This document shows, one piece after another, positions 28,746-35,529 of a stretch of DNA of 47,984 nt. The notes beneath the pieces were generated by a model. That model saw only the letters and a list, made by a program, of their open reading frames with translations. It made no database searches and was not told the DNA's origin. The position numbers were made by a program, and so were the translations under genes. The DNA is from Acidimicrobiales bacterium (GTDB taxonomy: Bacteria; Actinomycetota; Acidimicrobiia; Acidimicrobiales; Ilumatobacteraceae), in assembly GCA_030828465.1 (NCBI GenBank), contig JAURCL010000011.1:1-47984 (forward strand), written 5' to 3'. The first letter of the stretch is position 1; every line of letters begins with the position of its first letter.

Positions 28746-29854
28746 GCGCTCGAGCCCTCGCCCTGGAGGTGCTCGGTCGAATCGAACGGGATGGTGCCTA
28801 CGCCAATCTCGTGCTGCCAGCAACCCTTAACAGAAGTGATCTCGGTGCCGCTGACCGAGGAATGGTCACCGATCTCGTCTACGGAACTACTCGGATGCGA
28901 AGGGCCTGCGATCTACTCGTCGACCGGTTCGTCGAAGTACCTCCCGACGATTCAACGCGAACCCTGCTGCGGCTCGGTGCCTACCAGCTCGTGTTTGGCG
29001 GGGTCGCGGCGCACGCTGCCGTCTCCGAAACCGTGGCGCTCGCTCCGAGGCGCACAAGGGGTTTCGTGAACGCGGTCCTCCGACGAGTGGCGAGCATCGA
29101 GATGACCTGGCCCTCGGCGGCTGCAAGGCTTAGCTACCCCGACTGGATCCATGATCTGTTTGTCGACGAACTCGGCGATGCGGACGCCGCCGAGGCGCTC
29201 GAGCGCATGAACGTCGCTCCCACGGTGAACCGCCGGGCGGACGGATACGTGCAGGATCCAGCGTCCCAGTGGGTTGCGGCTTCGATCGAAGCGCGCCGCG
29301 GAGAGCTGATCGCCGACCTCTGCTCCGCGCCCGGAGGCAAGACGACCGCGATGGCCGCGACCGGGGCCGATGTGGTCGCTCTCGACCTCCACCCGGCGCG
29401 TGCCGGACTGGTCGCCGACAACGCGGCGGCAACGGCGGCTGAGGGCGTCGGGCGGGTGTTCCCCCTCGCCGCCGACTCGTGCCGCCCGCCTCTCCCCGAG
29501 GGCATCTTCGATGCCGTCCTGATCGATGCCCCGTGCTCAGGTCTCGGAGCGCTCCGCCGGCGGCCGGACGCGCGCTGGAGGGTCACTCCTCAAACGATCC
29601 GCGATCTCGTCCCCGTACAGGCTGACCTCCTCACGGCCGGTGCCCGGCTCCTGCGTCCGGGGGGTCGACTGATCTACAGCGTCTGCACCCTGACCGCCGC
29701 CGAGTCAATCTCGCATCGCACTCCCGAGGGTCTTGAGATCGACCCCTCACCGCCCGTTGGATCGTGGCGAAGGTTCGGGGACGGGTGGCGGGTCCTTCCC
29801 CACGACGCGGACACCGATGGCATGGTGATGCTGCGGTACCGTCGACGGCCATGA
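28742..29854 (+). CDS. rsmB: 16S rRNA cytosine-C5 methyltransferase (RsmB/Sun family)
   Basis: A 370-residue protein that methylates a cytosine in the small-subunit rRNA. The N-terminal third is a NusB-like RNA-binding domain (RALALEVLGRIERDGAYAN at its start). The catalytic domain has CSAPGGKT for SAM, DAPCSGLGALRRRPD with the release Cys, and YSVCTLTAAES with the nucleophile Cys. GTG 28742 gives a 4-bp overlap with fmt; the longer frame overlaps fmt by 43 bp. Overlaps the next gene (ATGA). Confidence 0.93.
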   Translation: MSARALALEVLGRIERDGAYANLVLPATLNRSDLGAADRGMVTDLVYGTTRMRRACDLLVDRFVEVPPDDSTRTLLRLGAYQLVFGGVAAHAAVSETVALAPRRTRGFVNAVLRRVASIEMTWPSAAARLSYPDWIHDLFVDELGDADAAEALERMNVAPTVNRRADGYVQDPASQWVAASIEARRGELIADLCSAPGGKTTAMAATGADVVALDLHPARAGLVADNAAATAAEGVGRVFPLAADSCRPPLPEGIFDAVLIDAPCSGLGALRRRPDARWRVTPQTIRDLVPVQADLLTAGARLLRPGGRLIYSVCTLTAAESISHRTPEGLEIDPSPPVGSWRRFGDGWRVLPHDADTDGMVMLRYRRRP

Positions 29855-30321
29855 CCCGTCCGGCAAAGGTGCTCACCGTGAGCGACGGGGTGGCTTCGGG
29901 TCACCGTGACGACACCGGTGGCCGAGGTCTCGCCGAGCACCTCGCGGCCCACGACTTCGAGGTCGTCGACCATGTCGTAATCCCCGACGGTCGGGAATCT
30001 GTGGCTCAGGCGTTGACCGCCCTGGCCGCCGACTTCTGCGGCCTGATAGCGACCACCGGCGGAACGGGTTTCGGGCCGAGGGATTTAACTCCGGAAGGAA
30101 CGCGCGACGTCATCGACCGGGAGGCGCCCGGTCTCGCCGAGGCGATGCGAGCCATCAGCCCATTCGGTCGTCTCTCACGGGGTCGCGCCGGCACGATCGG
30201 ATCCGCTCTTGTCGTCAACCTCCCCGGCTCACCGAAGGGCGCGATCGAGCAGATCGACGCGGTAATCGACGTGCTCGGACACGCGCTCGACCTCCTCGCC
30301 GGCACCGATCGCACCCACTGA
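29851..30321 (+). CDS. Molybdopterin adenylyltransferase-like protein (MoaB/Mog family)
   Basis: A 156-residue MoCF-fold protein that in its family binds or adenylylates molybdopterin. LTVSDGVASG near the N-terminus, TTGGTGFGPRDLTPE in the middle and SRGRAGTIGSALVVNLPGSPKGA match MoaB/Mog. ATG 29851 overlaps the rsmB stop; the longer frame is inside rsmB. TACCGT lies 8 nt upstream of the ATG. No other molybdenum-cofactor gene is nearby, so the pathway role is inferred from the family only. Confidence 0.88.
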   Translation: MTRPAKVLTVSDGVASGHRDDTGGRGLAEHLAAHDFEVVDHVVIPDGRESVAQALTALAADFCGLIATTGGTGFGPRDLTPEGTRDVIDREAPGLAEAMRAISPFGRLSRGRAGTIGSALVVNLPGSPKGAIEQIDAVIDVLGHALDLLAGTDRTH

Positions 30322-30349
30322 CCTCGTTCGGTCCGCGGAGAGGCACGGT

Positions 30350-30361
30350 TAGCCTGCCGAC
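30350..30361 (+). promoter_or_regulatory. Candidate leaderless promoter -10 (TAGCCT) for hisG
   Basis: TAGCCT (30350-30355) with a 6-nt spacer before GTG 30362, and no Shine-Dalgarno sequence in the 40-bp gap. Confidence 0.5.
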
Positions 30362-31234
30362 GTGCTCCGGATCGTTCTACCGAAGGGATCCCTCGAGAAG
30401 GCCACCCTCGAACTGTTCGAGGCCGCCGACCTACCGGTGTCGCGGTCGTCCTCCGTCGACTATCGGGCCTCGATCGACGATCCCCGGGTCGCTGAGGTGC
30501 GGATCCTTCGACCCCAGGAGATTCCCGTCTATGTGGCAGAGGGCCTGTTCGATCTCGGCATCACCGGTCGTGACTGGGTAACCGAGACCTCCTCGGATGT
30601 CGTCAGCCTCGGTGAACTGCGGTACTCGAAGGCGACCTCCGACCCAGTTCGCGTGGTCGTGGCGGTCGCCGGTGACTCACCGGTCGAATCAGTGTCCGAC
30701 CTTCCCGATGGGGTGAGGGTGGCCTCGGAGTACCCGGAGATGACTCGACGATTCTTCGCCGAGCACGGAGTCGCGGCCGATGTGCGCCTCTCCTACGGAG
30801 CGAGTGAGGCCAAGATTCCCGACATCGCCGACTGCGTCGTCGACATCACCGAGACGGGTCGAGCTCTCCGGGCCGCTGGCCTCCGGGTGATCGACACGAT
30901 CCTCACCAGTTGGACCGAGGTGGTGGCGAATCCTGCAGCCCACGCCGATCCCGAGCGACGTCGAGCCATGGAACAGCTGATGGTCCTGTTGAACGGCGCT
31001 CTCGACGCGCGCGGCAAGGTGCTGCTGAAGCTCAACGTGACCGCGTCCCGGCGCGACGATGTGCTCGCCGTGCTTCCGTCGGCGAAGTCACCGACCATCA
31101 ACCAACTCGCGAACGGTGACTTCGCGATCGAGAGCGTCGTCGAGAAGTCGGGAATCAACCGGATCATCCCAGCCCTCTCCGAGGCCGGGGCGACCGATCT
31201 GCTCGAGATCCCGATCTCCAAGATCGTCCCCTGA
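30362..31234 (+). CDS. hisG: ATP phosphoribosyltransferase, long form
   Basis: A 290-residue first enzyme of histidine synthesis. Residues ~1-210 form the catalytic domain (LRIVLPKGSLE, FDLGITGRDWV, and the PRPP-loop region near VVDITETGRALRAAGL). Residues ~215-290 are the ACT-like feedback domain typical of the long form, so no HisZ is needed. In many actinobacteria hisE is just upstream; here it is not, and its place holds the MoaB-like gene. The GTG start has a leaderless promoter. Confidence 0.95.
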   Translation: MLRIVLPKGSLEKATLELFEAADLPVSRSSSVDYRASIDDPRVAEVRILRPQEIPVYVAEGLFDLGITGRDWVTETSSDVVSLGELRYSKATSDPVRVVVAVAGDSPVESVSDLPDGVRVASEYPEMTRRFFAEHGVAADVRLSYGASEAKIPDIADCVVDITETGRALRAAGLRVIDTILTSWTEVVANPAAHADPERRRAMEQLMVLLNGALDARGKVLLKLNVTASRRDDVLAVLPSAKSPTINQLANGDFAIESVVEKSGINRIIPALSEAGATDLLEIPISKIVP

Positions 31235-31254
31235 GTTCGGCCGTGCTCCACTCG

Positions 31255-31461
31255 ATGCGTCGCTCCACCGGGGAGGTCGCCAACTTCGACGACGACTCAG
31301 GGCTCGGGCTGATCACTGCCGACGATGGATCGACGGTGCCATTCCATTGTGTCGCGATTGTCGACGGCACTCGCTCGGTTCGAACCGGCTCGAGGGTCAG
31401 GTTCCGACTCACGCAACGACTCGGACGCGTCGAAGCGGCCGACATCGAGCCTCTCGCCTGA
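31255..31461 (+). CDS. Cold-shock-domain-like small protein
   Basis: A 68-residue beta-barrel protein from ATG 31255 (GTG 31243 is an alternative). TGEVANFDDDSGLGLI aligns with the cold-shock RNP1 region and STVPFHC with RNP2, but both are diverged: the usual aromatic residues of KGFGFI are missing. It may bind single-stranded nucleic acid weakly or in a different way. It lies 20 bp after hisG and 4 bp before the alkyltransferase-like gene, so it is probably co-transcribed with both. Confidence 0.7.
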   Translation: MRRSTGEVANFDDDSGLGLITADDGSTVPFHCVAIVDGTRSVRTGSRVRFRLTQRLGRVEAADIEPLA

Positions 31462-31465
31462 TCCG

Positions 31466-31771
31466 GTGCGGCGAGACGAGGAGATCCTCGCGGTGATCGC
31501 CGCCCTCCAGTCGGGCGAGGTGGTGTCCTACGGGGATGTCGCGGCGACGGCTGGGTGGCCGGGTCGCGCCCGTCTCGTCGGCCGGATACTCGCCACGACC
31601 GATCACGAGGTGCCCTGGTGGCGGGTGGTGAACTCCTCGGGGCGTCTCGTCCCGGGTGGCGAGGCCGAACAGCAGCGACTACTCGAGGGCGAGGGAGTCG
31701 TGGTAGCCGAGGGTCGGGTGCGCTCGGCCCCGGCCGGACGCTTCAGTCGGCGGCGCCGGACGCGGCCTTGA
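31466..31771 (+). CDS. Alkyltransferase-like protein (ATL, MGMT DNA-binding fold)
   Basis: A 101-residue protein with the O6-alkylguanine-DNA alkyltransferase DNA-binding domain: VVSYGDVAATAGWPGRARLVG is the helix-turn-helix with the arginine finger. The active-site PCHR of repair enzymes reads PWWRVV here, so the acceptor cysteine is replaced by Trp. Such ATLs bind alkylated guanine and recruit nucleotide-excision repair. GTG 31466 gives a normal N-terminus. The C-terminal 29 bp overlap the convergent DUF1844-like gene. Confidence 0.88.
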   Translation: MRRDEEILAVIAALQSGEVVSYGDVAATAGWPGRARLVGRILATTDHEVPWWRVVNSSGRLVPGGEAEQQRLLEGEGVVVAEGRVRSAPAGRFSRRRRTRP

Positions 31772-32096
31772 CCTGAACGAACGCCATCCGGATATTGGCC
31801 AAGGCGTCGGTCATCGTCTGGTGCTCGTCACCGAGTCGAGCGCCGAGCCCCTCTACTAGGCAGCCCACCGCGTCGATCGCCAGCGCGGCAGAAACCAAGT
31901 CGACCGGATCGGAGGAGAGGTGGATGGCCGCCAATTCGTACAGGCCCATCACGTGATTGGTGACCACGACCTCAGCGGGAACCGAGGCGAGTCGGGAGCG
32001 GGCTTCTTCGAGGGCTTCGGCGGCTTGGCGGACGGCGTCGTCCGAGTCACCACCGTGTGCTCCGTCGAATTCGATCTCGTCGGATTCGTCATTCAC
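31743..32096 (-). CDS. DUF1844-like protein
   Basis: A 117-residue acidic protein. The N-terminal ~35 residues are Glu/Asp-rich and probably disordered. The helical rest (VTNHVMGLYELAAIHL, then ALAIDAVGCLVEGLG and ALANIRMAFVQVK) has the length and pattern of DUF1844, a family often next to infC in actinobacteria. Function unknown. GTG 32096 is chosen because TAGACT lies 7 nt upstream; ATG 32092 is out of frame. The long upstream frame to 33227 is antisense to infC. Confidence 0.7.
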   Translation of the reverse strand: MNDESDEIEFDGAHGGDSDDAVRQAAEALEEARSRLASVPAEVVVTNHVMGLYELAAIHLSSDPVDLVSAALAIDAVGCLVEGLGARLGDEHQTMTDALANIRMAFVQVKAASGAAD

Positions 32097-32109
32097 GGCC
32101 GTTAGTCTA
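32097..32109 (-). promoter_or_regulatory. Candidate leaderless promoter -10 (TAGACT) for the DUF1844-like gene
   Basis: TAGACT on the - strand (32109-32104) with a 7-nt spacer before GTG 32096. It overlaps the + strand TAGTCT by five bases. Confidence 0.5.
32103..32108 (+). promoter_or_regulatory. Candidate -10 of the infC operon (TAGTCT)
   Basis: TAGTCT at 32103-32108 would start transcription near 32115 and give a leader of about 168 nt before infC. The shared TAGTCTA core makes this a bidirectional promoter with the DUF1844-like gene. Confidence 0.4.
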
Positions 32110-32118
32110 CGGGGGCCG

Positions 32119-32209
32119 CCGGGCGTGCCCGGGGGCCACAACCGACGCGAAGTGGGGGAGACCCCCACCCGGCCACCGTGGGGTGCGCCCGGGTCCTGAC
32201 GATCCGGGC
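32119..32209 (+). promoter_or_regulatory. Structured infC leader with three GC-rich hairpins
   Basis: Hairpin 1: CCGGG-CGTG-CCCGG (32119-32132, drawn with a 4-nt loop). Hairpin 2: GTGGGGG-AGA-CCCCCAC (32152-32168), a 7-bp stem. Hairpin 3: GCCCGGGTC (32187-32195) pairs with GATCCGGGC (32201-32209), 9 bp with one G-U pair and a CTGAC loop. None is followed by a U tract. Leaders of infC operons are often targets of autoregulation by IF3 or L20, so this may be a control region. Confidence 0.45.
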
Positions 32210-32268
32210 ACGGCCCGGGGAGTGCATGGGCTTCGCCACGCACACCCGGGAGGCCACAGCCCTTGCAC

Positions 32269-32282
32269 AGGAGAGTCACGTC
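32269..32282 (+). promoter_or_regulatory. Ribosome site deciding the infC start (AGGAGA)
   Basis: AGGAGA (32269-32274) with an 8-nt spacer before ATA 32283. It is the only well-placed Shine-Dalgarno sequence near the conserved IF3 N-terminus. Confidence 0.5.
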
Positions 32283-32924
32283 ATAGCACCGCCGAAGAGC
32301 GACCAGCACCGGATCAATGACCGGATTCGGGCCCGCGAGGTCCGACTGATCGGTCCCGATGGGGACCAGCTCGGAATCCAACCGGTCCCCGAGGCACTGC
32401 GGATGGCCAGAGGTCTCGATCTCGATCTCGTCGAGGTGGCCCCTGCCGCGAACCCCCCGGTGTGCCGGATCATGGACTACGGCAAGTTCCGGTACGAGGA
32501 GGCGCAGAAGGCCAAGGAGTCCCGGCGCAAATCGACCCAGGTCTCGGTGAAAGAGGTCAAGTTCCGGCCGAAGATCGGCAGGGGTGACTTCGACACCAAG
32601 GTGCGTCATCTGATCGAGTTCCTTGAGGACGGACACAAGGTCAAGGTGACCCTGCAGTTCCGCGGCCGAGAGATGGCCCACCCGGAACTCGGAACGAGGA
32701 TCCTCGATCAGGTCATCGAATCGGTCGGTCCGCTCGGAAAGATTGACAGCCAGGCGCGGCTCGAAGGTCGCTCGATGTCGATGGTGATGTCGCCCGACAA
32801 GAAGGCGGCCGAAGCGGCGCGGAAGGCTCAGGAGGCGGAGGCCGCGAGCGCGGCGGCTGAGCGTGACAAGAACGACGTGGTCGCCGAGGAGTCGACGATC
32901 GTGAATGAAGAACAAGAGAGCTAG
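32283..32924 (+). CDS. infC: Translation initiation factor IF-3 (probable ATA start)
   Basis: A 213-residue IF3 that checks the start codon and initiator tRNA on the 30S subunit. HRINDRIRAREVRLIG opens the N-terminal domain, then a Lys/Glu-rich linker, then the C-terminal domain with VKVTLQFRGREMAHPELG. The last ~45 residues are an Ala/Glu/Lys-rich tail, longer than in E. coli. The start is most likely ATA 32283, behind AGGAGA. An in-frame ATG at 32226 would add 19 residues but has a poorly spaced ribosome site. Non-AUG infC starts underlie IF3 autoregulation in other bacteria. Confidence 0.93.
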   Translation: MAPPKSDQHRINDRIRAREVRLIGPDGDQLGIQPVPEALRMARGLDLDLVEVAPAANPPVCRIMDYGKFRYEEAQKAKESRRKSTQVSVKEVKFRPKIGRGDFDTKVRHLIEFLEDGHKVKVTLQFRGREMAHPELGTRILDQVIESVGPLGKIDSQARLEGRSMSMVMSPDKKAAEAARKAQEAEAASAAAERDKNDVVAEESTIVNEEQES

Positions 32925-32934
32925 GAGACACGAC

Positions 32935-33132
32935 ATGCCAAAGATGAAGACGAGCAAGACGGCCGCGAAGCGGTTTAAGAAGACTGGCTCCGGCAAGCTG
33001 CGCCGCCAGCAGGCCATGCGCCAGCACCTATTCGAGAAGAAGCCGTCCACGCGCACCCGTCGGCTCGACGGGGACGTCGACGTGCATTCCACCGACGAGC
33101 GCAACATCAAGCGACTCCTCGCGGAGCGCTGA
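32935..33132 (+). CDS. rpmI: 50S ribosomal protein L35
   Basis: A 65-residue basic protein. MPKMKTSKTAAKRFKKTGSG at the start and a Lys/Arg-rich body match L35. ATG 32935 has AGGAG upstream; the frame extending to 32905 overlaps infC. Second gene of infC-rpmI-rplT. Confidence 0.97.
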   Translation: MPKMKTSKTAAKRFKKTGSGKLRRQQAMRQHLFEKKPSTRTRRLDGDVDVHSTDERNIKRLLAER

Positions 33133-33150
33133 CCACGGCATCCGCTGTGG
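33133..33150 (+). other. Hairpin in the rpmI-rplT gap
   Basis: CCACGGC-ATCC-GCTGTGG forms a 7-bp stem with one G-U pair, starting right after the rpmI stop. It could be a processing or L20-related element, but no further evidence is visible. Confidence 0.35.
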
Positions 33151-33183
33151 TGGAGACGAGAGAATCGAACAAGGAGAAATGAC

Positions 33184-33537
33184 ATGGCACGCGTGAAGCG
33201 CGGTGTGGCCGCCAAGAAGCGGCACAAGAAGGTCCTGAAGCAGGCCCGGGGTTACTACGGCAACAAGAGCCGTTCCTTTCGGGCGGCAAACGAGCAGGTC
33301 ATGCGGAGCGGGCAGTACGCCTTCCGCGACCGTCGCGCCAAGAAGGGCGAGTTCCGCCGTCTATGGATCCAGCGGATCAACGCCGGCTGCCGTCAGCACG
33401 ACATGAGTTACTCGCGATTCATCGCGGGACTGTCAGCCGCGGGCATCGAGGTTGACCGCAAGATCCTCGCCGATCTCGCCGTCACTGATCCGGCCGCCTT
33501 CGGTGCCCTGGTGGAGCAGGCCAAGGCAGCTCTGTGA
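33184..33537 (+). CDS. rplT: 50S ribosomal protein L20
   Basis: A 117-residue protein of normal length that binds 23S rRNA early in assembly. [20 protein letters not shown] followed by [13 protein letters not shown] is the basic N-terminal extension; the C-terminal domain is globular. AAGGAGA precedes the ATG. Overlaps the following methyltransferase by 4 bp (GTGA). Confidence 0.98.
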   Translation: MARVKRGVAAKKRHKKVLKQARGYYGNKSRSFRAANEQVMRSGQYAFRDRRAKKGEFRRLWIQRINAGCRQHDMSYSRFIAGLSAAGIEVDRKILADLAVTDPAAFGALVEQAKAAL

Positions 33538-34310
33538 CCAGCGGGATCGGTTCGGCCGATCCCGAACCGGAGTCCGTACTCGGATTCCGTAACCCGAGGA
33601 TCCAGCGACTGCGTCGTCTGGTCTCGAGACGTGAGGAGCGTCGCGAGACTGAGCTCGTTGTCGTGGAGGGAGCAACGCTGATCCGCGAGGCGCTCTCCGC
33701 CGGCTGGGTCTGCGCCGAGGAATTTGTCACCGAGGGAGCCACCCCGATGACTCGGGTGGAGACGCGTTGGGTCGCGGAGGGCGTCCTCGAACGGGTGGCA
33801 TCGACCGAGAGCCCGCGCCCCAACGTTGCGCTCTTCAAGGTGCCGGAGTCCCGTGGTCTCACCGGGGTGGCGACAGCATTGGTCGTTGACCGAATGGCCG
33901 ACCCGGGAAACCTCGGGACCGTGATCCGCTCGGCCGAGGCCGCTGGGTTCGACGCGGTCGTCGTCACACCGGGCAGTGTCGATCACCTCTCGCCCAAAGT
34001 CGTGAGGGCGTCGGCTGGAGCGCGGTTCTATGTGCCGATCCTCGAAGTTGACCTCCAAGAGTTGCGCGACAACGGGTTCCACTTGGTCGGAACCTCCTCG
34101 CACCGCGGCGATGGACACCTCGATGTCGATTGGTCGGAACCGGGCCGCCTCGGGATCGTCGTCGGCAATGAGGCGCAGGGAATCGATGACGACGCACCGG
34201 TCGACGGCTGGGTATCGATCCGACACGCGGGGCGAGCCGAGAGCCTTAATGCGGCCATGGCGGCAACGATCGTCTGCTTCGCCGCATCCCGCGGTCGCGG
34301 GTTGTTGTGA
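33534..34310 (+). CDS. SpoU/TrmH-family rRNA 2'-O-methyltransferase
   Basis: A 258-residue SPOUT methyltransferase. The N-terminal ~100 residues form the substrate-binding domain with [12 protein letters not shown]. The three SpoU motifs are present: [31 protein letters not shown] and [19 protein letters not shown]. The N/S residues that bind SAM in the trefoil knot look intact. It resembles RlmB/TsnR-type 23S rRNA enzymes, and its place after rplT and before pheS is common in bacteria. The exact nucleotide is unknown. Confidence 0.9.
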   Translation: MTSGIGSADPEPESVLGFRNPRIQRLRRLVSRREERRETELVVVEGATLIREALSAGWVCAEEFVTEGATPMTRVETRWVAEGVLERVASTESPRPNVALFKVPESRGLTGVATALVVDRMADPGNLGTVIRSAEAAGFDAVVVTPGSVDHLSPKVVRASAGARFYVPILEVDLQELRDNGFHLVGTSSHRGDGHLDVDWSEPGRLGIVVGNEAQGIDDDAPVDGWVSIRHAGRAESLNAAMAATIVCFAASRGRGLL

Positions 34311-34343
34311 CACCGATAGGTGGTCGCCCGAGGTGCTCGCGCC

Positions 34344-34356
34344 TAACCTCTGGGGC
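34344..34356 (+). promoter_or_regulatory. Candidate promoter -10 (TAACCT) of pheST
   Basis: TAACCT (34344-34349) and a 7-nt spacer lead to GTG 34357, the first codon of a short leader ORF. The mRNA leader before pheS would be ~150 nt. Confidence 0.45.
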
Positions 34357-34416
34357 GTGTCCAGATTGGCCCAGCACCGATTTCCGCGCCCCGGGTGGCT
34401 CACCCGGGGATACTGA
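34357..34416 (+). CDS. Candidate leaderless leader peptide of pheST (19 aa)
   Basis: The frame from GTG 34357 to TGA 34416 reads VSRLAQHRFPRPGWLTRGY. It begins exactly where transcription should start from TAACCT. It contains one Phe, one Trp and one Tyr and ends with Tyr before the stop. A perfect 9-bp hairpin covers its last third. A ribosome on this ORF would melt the hairpin, so attenuation or coupling is possible. Only one Phe codon argues against a classical Phe attenuator. Confidence 0.35.
   Translation: MSRLAQHRFPRPGWLTRGY
34389..34409 (+). terminator. Strong hairpin in the pheS leader
   Basis: CCCCGGGTG (34389-34397), loop GCT, CACCCGGGG (34401-34409): nine perfect base pairs. No U run follows, so it is either a GC-type attenuator, a pause site or a translational element. 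The rest of the leader (34417-34506) holds only the pheS ribosome site GGGGGAG (34495-34501). Confidence 0.4.
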
Positions 34417-34506
34417 TCTCCTGACAGCGGATCGGTCCCCTCGCCGCGCCGGGGAGTTTCGGAGGGAAGCGAGAGCCGTCGGGGTGACCCGGTCGGGGGA
34501 GACGAG

Positions 34507-35520
34507 ATGACACCAGAAATCGACGAAGCGCGCGAGGCCGCACTCAGCGCCATCGGTCATGCCGACACGGTGGCGGATCTCGAGCGCGTCGTGGCGGAGC
34601 ATCTCGGCAAGCGGGGTGCGCTCGCTGGGCTGAAGAAGGGCCTTGGCGCCATCGACGATGCCGACGCGCGCCGAGCGGCCGGTGCGGCCATGCACGCCTC
34701 GCGCACCGCGCTCGAGGAGGCCATCGAGGCCCGACGGGGCGAGTTAGGTGGAGTGGAGACCGAGCTGCGTATCGCCGAGGAGCAACTCGACCTCACCGAG
34801 TTCCGGTCGGACGGCTCGCGCGGGCATCTCCACATCGTCACTCAGGCGTGGCAGCGCCTCGAGGACGTCTTCCTCGGACTCGGGTTCAGCGTCGCTGAAG
34901 GTCCCGAGGTCGAGACCGACTGGCACAACTTCGAGGCCTTGAACATGGGGGAGGGGCACCCTGCCCGCGGGGAGTTCGACACCCTGTTCGTCGATCACGT
35001 GCCTCCGGGTGGTCGACTCGGAACCACCCTGCTGCGCACTCATACCTCCCCGGTGCAGATCAGAACCATGCTGACTCAGGAGCCCCCGATCTACGTCGTC
35101 GCCCCGGGTCGGGTGTTCCGGCGCGACACACCGGATGCCACGCACATGCCGGTCTTCCACCAGATTGAAGGCCTTGTCGTCGATCGCGGTATCTCGATGA
35201 CCGACCTCGCCGGAACGATCGAGGCGTTCACGAAGGCCTTCTTTGGCGCCGGGTTCACCTCTCGGCTCCGTCCCTCCTACTTCCCGTTCACCGAACCCTC
35301 GGCGGAGTTCGATATCCAGCGTCCCGACGGTTCATGGCTCGAACTCGGCGGATGTGGAATGGTGCATCCGGCAGTCATCCGAGCTGGAGGTCTCGACCCC
35401 GACGAGTGGAGCGGTTTCGCGTTCGGCTTCGGCATCGACCGCATGGCGGTCATGCGTCACGGCGTCGCCGACATCCGGGACATGTACGTGAACGACATCC
35501 GATTCATCGAGCAGTTCTGA
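34507..35520 (+). CDS. pheS: Phenylalanine-tRNA ligase alpha subunit
   Basis: A 337-residue class II synthetase subunit that charges tRNA-Phe as an alpha2-beta2 complex. An N-terminal coiled coil (~1-90) is followed by GRGHLHIVTQAWQR-type entry into the catalytic core, motif 2 VFRRDTPDATHMPVFHQ and motif 3 GFGIDRMAVMRHG. ATG follows GGGGGAG by 5 nt. Nine bp before pheT. The leader may be regulated. Confidence 0.96.
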   Translation: MTPEIDEAREAALSAIGHADTVADLERVVAEHLGKRGALAGLKKGLGAIDDADARRAAGAAMHASRTALEEAIEARRGELGGVETELRIAEEQLDLTEFRSDGSRGHLHIVTQAWQRLEDVFLGLGFSVAEGPEVETDWHNFEALNMGEGHPARGEFDTLFVDHVPPGGRLGTTLLRTHTSPVQIRTMLTQEPPIYVVAPGRVFRRDTPDATHMPVFHQIEGLVVDRGISMTDLAGTIEAFTKAFFGAGFTSRLRPSYFPFTEPSAEFDIQRPDGSWLELGGCGMVHPAVIRAGGLDPDEWSGFAFGFGIDRMAVMRHGVADIRDMYVNDIRFIEQF

Positions 35521-35529
35521 GGTGATGGC

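Noticed and set aside
32226-32282. infC N-terminal extension starting at ATG 32226
   Set aside because: The sequence does not resemble IF3, and its ribosome site is too close. It was kept only as an alternative start.
34311-34506. Possible T-box riboswitch upstream of pheS, because GGGTGGC occurs in the hairpin
   Set aside because: The segment does not continue into the T-box consensus, there is no recognisable stem I or specifier loop, and the leader is too short.
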